From contig JAZLKM010000017.1 of NCBI GenBank assembly GCA_045597645.1, forward strand, positions 1 to 44,992: a DNA stretch of 44,992 nucleotides. The letters are read 5' to 3'. Source of the stretch: JAKSSE01 sp045597645 (GTDB lineage Bacteria > Bacillota > Clostridia > Lachnospirales > Lachnospiraceae). This document shows, one piece after another, positions 41,526 through 44,992 of this stretch. The notes under the pieces were generated by a model. That model saw nothing but the letters and a program-made list of their open reading frames with translations, was not told the DNA's origin and made no database searches. Each line of letters starts with the position of its first letter. The first letter of the stretch is position 1. The translations under genes were made by a program, and so were the position numbers.

Positions 41526-43643
41526 ATGGATTTGATAGAGATGAAAAATTGGAAGTTTCATCTGGGGGATATCGAAGAAGCATGGTACAAAGGATATGAT
41601 GACAGCGCATGGCAGCCTGTAGTAGTGCCGCATGACTGGTCAGTTCATTTTCCATTTGAGAAGACTAATTCTAGCGGTACAGGTTATGTTACTGGTGGAG
41701 TTGGCTGGTATAGATGTAAATTCAATCTGCCAAAGGTGTATGAGGGCCGTAGCGTCAGCATTACTTTTGATGGTGTATATAAAAATAGCCAAGTCTGGGT
41801 CAACGGTTATTATCTTGGAAAAAGACCTAATGGCTATATTTCATTTTCTTATGATATATCACAGTTTGTAAGCAGTGAAACTGAGAATGTTATCTGTGTA
41901 AAAGTAACCCATACTGATCTGGCAGACAGCAGATGGTTTACCGGAAGCGGAATATACAGGAAGGTAACGCTGCGACTGGAGGATAATATTCATCCTGCAG
42001 AATACGGTATAAGATTTACCACATTAAAAGTTAATAATGGAGATGCAGAAGTATCTATCTGTCATAATATTGTAAATACTACTGACACAGATGCTGAGGT
42101 TAAGGTAACAACAGAACTTCTGGATATGTCAGACGGTAAGGTTGCCTTTTCTACTGAAGGAAATGCTACAGTTGCGGCTAATAGTACAGAAAAATGCTGT
42201 CTTGGAGGTATAGTTAAGTCTGCCAAGCTGTGGTCCGACGTATCTCCAAACAGATATATTATGCGAAGCTTCTATGAGACTGCTGAGGGCAGGAGCATCG
42301 TTGATGAGCAGTATGTAGGTATTCGTACATTTGAATTTGACGGACAGAGGGGATTTATATTAAATGGTGTGCCTACTGTGTTCAGAGGAGTCTGCGTACA
42401 CCATGATGGTGGAGCATTGGGCGCAGCTATGACGAAGGAAGTATGGCAGAGACGCCTTGAGGAACTACGAAAGGCAGGCTGCAATGCAATAAGATGTAGC
42501 CATAATCCTCATATGCCGGAATTGTATGACCTGTGTGATGCAATGGGATTTTTGATGATGGACGAGGCCTTCGATGAGTGGGAAAATGCCAAGAATAAAT
42601 GGTCAACTGGTCATAATGTATATCCACCACGTCATCAGGGATACTTTGAGGACTTCCCAACCTGGCATGATGCAGACCTTCGTGCCATGGTTCGCAGAGA
42701 CTATAACCACCCATCAATATTCCTGTGGAGCATTGGAAATGAGATAGATTATCCAAATGATCCATATGCTCATCCTAGCTTTGACACCATGACAGGAAAT
42801 AATGATGCCAATAAGCCGGCGGCAGAAAGGCAGTATGACCCAAATAAACCAAACATGGAGAGGCTTATTGTCATCGCCAAAGATTTGGTTAATATTGTTA
42901 AGCAGGAAGATAACACAAGACCTGTCACCTTAGCAGCAGCTTTTCCGGAGCTGTCATCAAAGCTAGGTCTGTCAGATTATATGGATGTAGTATCATACAA
43001 TTACAAGGAGCATCTATACGACGGTGAGCATCAGCGATATCCGCAGAAGGCGTTCCTTGGTTCAGAGAACGGCCATAGCAAGGAAGCTTGGGACGCAGTA
43101 GTGCAGAAAGAGTATGTATGCGGACAGTTCCTCTGGACTGGAATAGACTACCTGGGAGAGGCACACGGCTGGCCGATACATGGTAGCTCAGCTGGATATC
43201 TCACCACGGCTGGCTTTAGGAAAAAACGTTTTTATGAGCGCTGCGAGCTTTGGGGACAAGAACAGGGCAGCTACGTGCTTACGGAAAATGCTCCAGCCAA
43301 GCTAGATGTCAGTGTGTGGGCAGAGGGTGATGCAATCACGGGTGAAGACTATGCGATTACATCTGGAAAGAATGGATATATTTTCCAGATTCTTGTGAAC
43401 CTTCTGGATAAGGACGGACAGCTATGTGATGCAAGAGATGATGTGAAGGTTCAGGTGTCAGGTGCAGGAGAACTGATTTGCGTTGACAATGGAGACTTGG
43501 CTGACCTTACATCGTTTGCTGAGAACCATCGAACCACATATGAGGGACATCTGGCAATTTATGTAAGAAGATGTGCCGCTGGCCCAATCAATGTATTTAT
43601 CAGTGAGGCTATTAATGGCGAGACCTGTGAGGTTGAGCTTTAA
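41526..43643 (+). CDS. Glycoside hydrolase family 2, beta-galactosidase-like
   Basis: The 705-residue enzyme has the GH2 order: sugar-binding jelly roll (about residues 5-155, with PHDW and GGVGWYR), immunoglobulin-like domain (about 160-265), then the TIM barrel. The acid/base is Glu406 in SIGNEID and the nucleophile Glu514 in FLGSENG; GVCVHHDGGALG and CNAIRCSHNP follow the family pattern. A C-terminal beta domain ends it. There is no signal peptide, so it splits imported oligosaccharides in the cytosol. beta-Galactosidase is the best guess; mannosidase or glucuronidase activity is less likely. A LacI repressor gene follows by 17 bases. Confidence 0.9.
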   Translation: MDLIEMKNWKFHLGDIEEAWYKGYDDSAWQPVVVPHDWSVHFPFEKTNSSGTGYVTGGVGWYRCKFNLPKVYEGRSVSITFDGVYKNSQVWVNGYYLGKRPNGYISFSYDISQFVSSETENVICVKVTHTDLADSRWFTGSGIYRKVTLRLEDNIHPAEYGIRFTTLKVNNGDAEVSICHNIVNTTDTDAEVKVTTELLDMSDGKVAFSTEGNATVAANSTEKCCLGGIVKSAKLWSDVSPNRYIMRSFYETAEGRSIVDEQYVGIRTFEFDGQRGFILNGVPTVFRGVCVHHDGGALGAAMTKEVWQRRLEELRKAGCNAIRCSHNPHMPELYDLCDAMGFLMMDEAFDEWENAKNKWSTGHNVYPPRHQGYFEDFPTWHDADLRAMVRRDYNHPSIFLWSIGNEIDYPNDPYAHPSFDTMTGNNDANKPAAERQYDPNKPNMERLIVIAKDLVNIVKQEDNTRPVTLAAAFPELSSKLGLSDYMDVVSYNYKEHLYDGEHQRYPQKAFLGSENGHSKEAWDAVVQKEYVCGQFLWTGIDYLGEAHGWPIHGSSAGYLTTAGFRKKRFYERCELWGQEQGSYVLTENAPAKLDVSVWAEGDAITGEDYAITSGKNGYIFQILVNLLDKDGQLCDARDDVKVQVSGAGELICVDNGDLADLTSFAENHRTTYEGHLAIYVRRCAAGPINVFISEAINGETCEVEL

Positions 43644-43660
43644 TGTAAAAGGAGTAGCTA

Positions 43661-44701
43661 ATGGAAGAGCAGACTAGTGCTAAAACTATCACAATCTATG
43701 ATATTGCTCAGGAAGCAGGAGTATCAGCAGCTACAGTATCGAGAGTACTGACAAAAAGTGCCAACGTGAGTAAAGAAAAAAGGGAGCGTATCGAGGCAAT
43801 CATCGCCAAGTACAATTTTACTCCTAACGCGTTAGCTAAGGGTTTGTCTGACACAAAAAGACGTGTAATAGGTGTTATAGCAGCAGATGTGCGCAACCCA
43901 TACTACGCTGATACTTTTGTAGCTATTGAAGTGGCTGCCAGAGAACTGGGATATTCAGTTTTACTACTCAATTCTCTGGGTGAAACATCACTTGAAATAA
44001 CTCAGCTTGAAGTACTTAGAAGCCAGCGAGTAGATGCAGTTATTCAGCTCGGTGGACGTGCAGACGATGATAATACAGACGAAGAATACGCTAAGAATGT
44101 AAAACAGGTAGTAGACGCAGGAATACCAGTTATTGTTACTGGTAAGGCTGATGGCTCGGGAGCATATCGTGTAAGTATAGATGCAAAGAAGGGCATGATT
44201 CTTTTGATGGATCATCTTCTGTCGTTGGGACACAGAAAAATTGCCCTAATAGGGGGTCGCCTTGACGTAGTATCAACCAGAGTCAAGTATGAAACCTACT
44301 GCGAGATACTTAACGACCACAACATTGCCGTAAATGATGACTATGTAGTCTTCAATAGCTATGACTATGGTGCTGGCTACAATGGTATGTCTCAGATTCT
44401 TGAACTTGAAGACCAGCCAACGGCTATTATTGCAATCAATGACTTTGCAGCTGCTGGAGTAATGCGTCTGATTATGGACAAGGGACTCTCTGTCCCTGAC
44501 GACTACTCAATCGTAAGCTACGATAATACCAACATAGCAGGACTTATGATTCCTAAGCTCACCAGTATAGATTACAATTACCAAGAGTATGGTCGCACGC
44601 TTGTCAAAGTAGCTCTAGACGCATTAGACCATAAGCAAATTGACGAGCTCACTCTTGTAAGTCCTACATTGGACATTAAAGAGAGTAGCAGACAGCTCTA
44701 A
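43661..44701 (+). CDS. LacI-family transcriptional regulator
   Basis: The 346-residue regulator has the N-terminal helix-turn-helix and hinge (TIYDIAQEAGVSAATVSRVL, residues about 9-28; hinge near residue 55 with NALAKGLSD), then a periplasmic-binding-protein-like sugar-binding domain. GGAG lies before the ATG. It is co-transcribed with the GH2 gene, so it likely represses the shared promoter until an inducing sugar binds. The inducer is unknown. Confidence 0.93.
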   Translation: MEEQTSAKTITIYDIAQEAGVSAATVSRVLTKSANVSKEKRERIEAIIAKYNFTPNALAKGLSDTKRRVIGVIAADVRNPYYADTFVAIEVAARELGYSVLLLNSLGETSLEITQLEVLRSQRVDAVIQLGGRADDDNTDEEYAKNVKQVVDAGIPVIVTGKADGSGAYRVSIDAKKGMILLMDHLLSLGHRKIALIGGRLDVVSTRVKYETYCEILNDHNIAVNDDYVVFNSYDYGAGYNGMSQILELEDQPTAIIAINDFAAAGVMRLIMDKGLSVPDDYSIVSYDNTNIAGLMIPKLTSIDYNYQEYGRTLVKVALDALDHKQIDELTLVSPTLDIKESSRQL

Positions 44702-44720
44702 TAGGCACCATAATCCCTTA

Positions 44721-44749
44721 ACCACCGAGCCATCGCCGGTGGTTTTTTT
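44721..44749 (+). terminator. Terminator of the GH2/lacI operon
   Basis: ACCACCG (44721-44727) pairs with CGGTGGT (44737-44743) across a nine-base loop, and a T-run extends to 44749. It is just past the lacI stop codon. Confidence 0.9.
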
Positions 44750-44992
44750 ATTCCTCGCCGCCATCCTCACCACCACTAGGCCGCCCGCCACGGCATCACA
44801 TAATCCTTCCATCGTGCATTCGTGTTTTCGACTAATTTCCGACCTGTTTGCAGCTGCGCTGCGCCCTCCCTCCACGGCGAGCCACCTTCGGGATTTGCGG
44901 GTGATTCATTTCGCGATGTTTTATTGCGCGCCCTCCTCCGAAACTCGATGTGGTCTTCTAGAATTCATCCACTTTTGTTGGGGCTCATTTAC
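44750..44992. other. GC-rich non-coding right edge
   Basis: No reading frame of note lies here. The block 44881-44940 holds 34 G+C of 60 by hand count, well above most flanking genes. The part 44885-44971 resembles the left-edge element in inverted orientation. Beyond the shared blocks I see no recognised RNA family, and the window ends before any further gene. Confidence 0.55.
44885..44971 (-). repeat. GC-rich dispersed element, right copy
   Basis: Read on the minus strand, the blocks TGGATGAATT (44971-44962), AGAAGACCACATC (44959-44947), GGGCGCGCA (44933-44925), CATCGCGAAAT (44918-44908) and AATCACC (44906-44900) match the left-edge copy in order, with nearly the same spacing. The copy may continue past the window end. 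No reading frame explains the conservation. Confidence 0.6.

Overview
The window reads as chromosomal DNA from a low- to mid-GC Gram-positive anaerobe of the Clostridia, most likely Lachnospiraceae (Butyrivibrio/Pseudobutyrivibrio-like). Grounds: the Firmicutes block cysS-mrnC-rlmB-sigH, strong GGAGG ribosome sites, lipoprotein signal peptides, GerMN lipoproteins, an arginine-inhibited type ArgB, and a Fe-S aldo/keto reductase. The genus is an inference. There are no rRNA, tRNA, CRISPR, phage or transposase genes, and almost every base is coding.

Layout. (1) 1-322 is a GC-rich non-coding stretch; 82-167 resembles, in inverted orientation, 44885-44971 at the other edge of the window. (2) 323-8691 is arginine biosynthesis: argG on the minus strand diverges from argC-GNAT-argJ-argB-argD, with a tandem pair of ARG boxes between them. 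A GH31 alpha-glucosidase is translationally coupled to argD. (3) 8667-14984, minus strand, is one tight unit: comEA-like lipoprotein, OmpR-type regulator, sensor kinase, two-domain GerMN lipoprotein, comEC. (4) 15267-31846, plus strand, is a long exopolysaccharide operon. It starts with a Pel-type synthase (PelD, PelE, PelF, PelG) in which PelD carries an extra N-terminal SDR-like domain. A GT-C-like membrane protein and a DUF2194 protein sit between pelE and pelF. After pelG come a GT4 transferase, a DUF4874/DUF4832 protein, an aminotransferase, a Fe-S aldo/keto reductase, a PqqD-like protein and a PF14907-type nucleotidyltransferase. (5) 31852-37428 is a polar amino-acid ABC transporter followed closely by cysS, mrnC, rlmB and a SigH-type sigma factor. 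(6) 37438-40591 holds a cytosolic NodB-type deacetylase, a NifS-like desulfurase and a CgeB-like glycosyltransferase; a PHP phosphatase converges on it. (7) 41458-44749 is a GH2 beta-galactosidase/LacI unit with its own operator and terminator.

How it works together (inference): the Pel-like operon probably makes and exports a cationic or amino-sugar polymer under c-di-GMP control, because the degenerate GGDEF domain of PelD keeps an RxxD inhibitory-site motif. The distal genes may modify the polymer or its precursors, but their roles are unknown. The most interesting features are the SDR-PelD fusion, the PqqD/nucleotidyltransferase pair at the operon end, the unexplained GC-rich element at both edges, and the competence/two-component operon. 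All calls rest on reading motifs by eye; no database search was possible.
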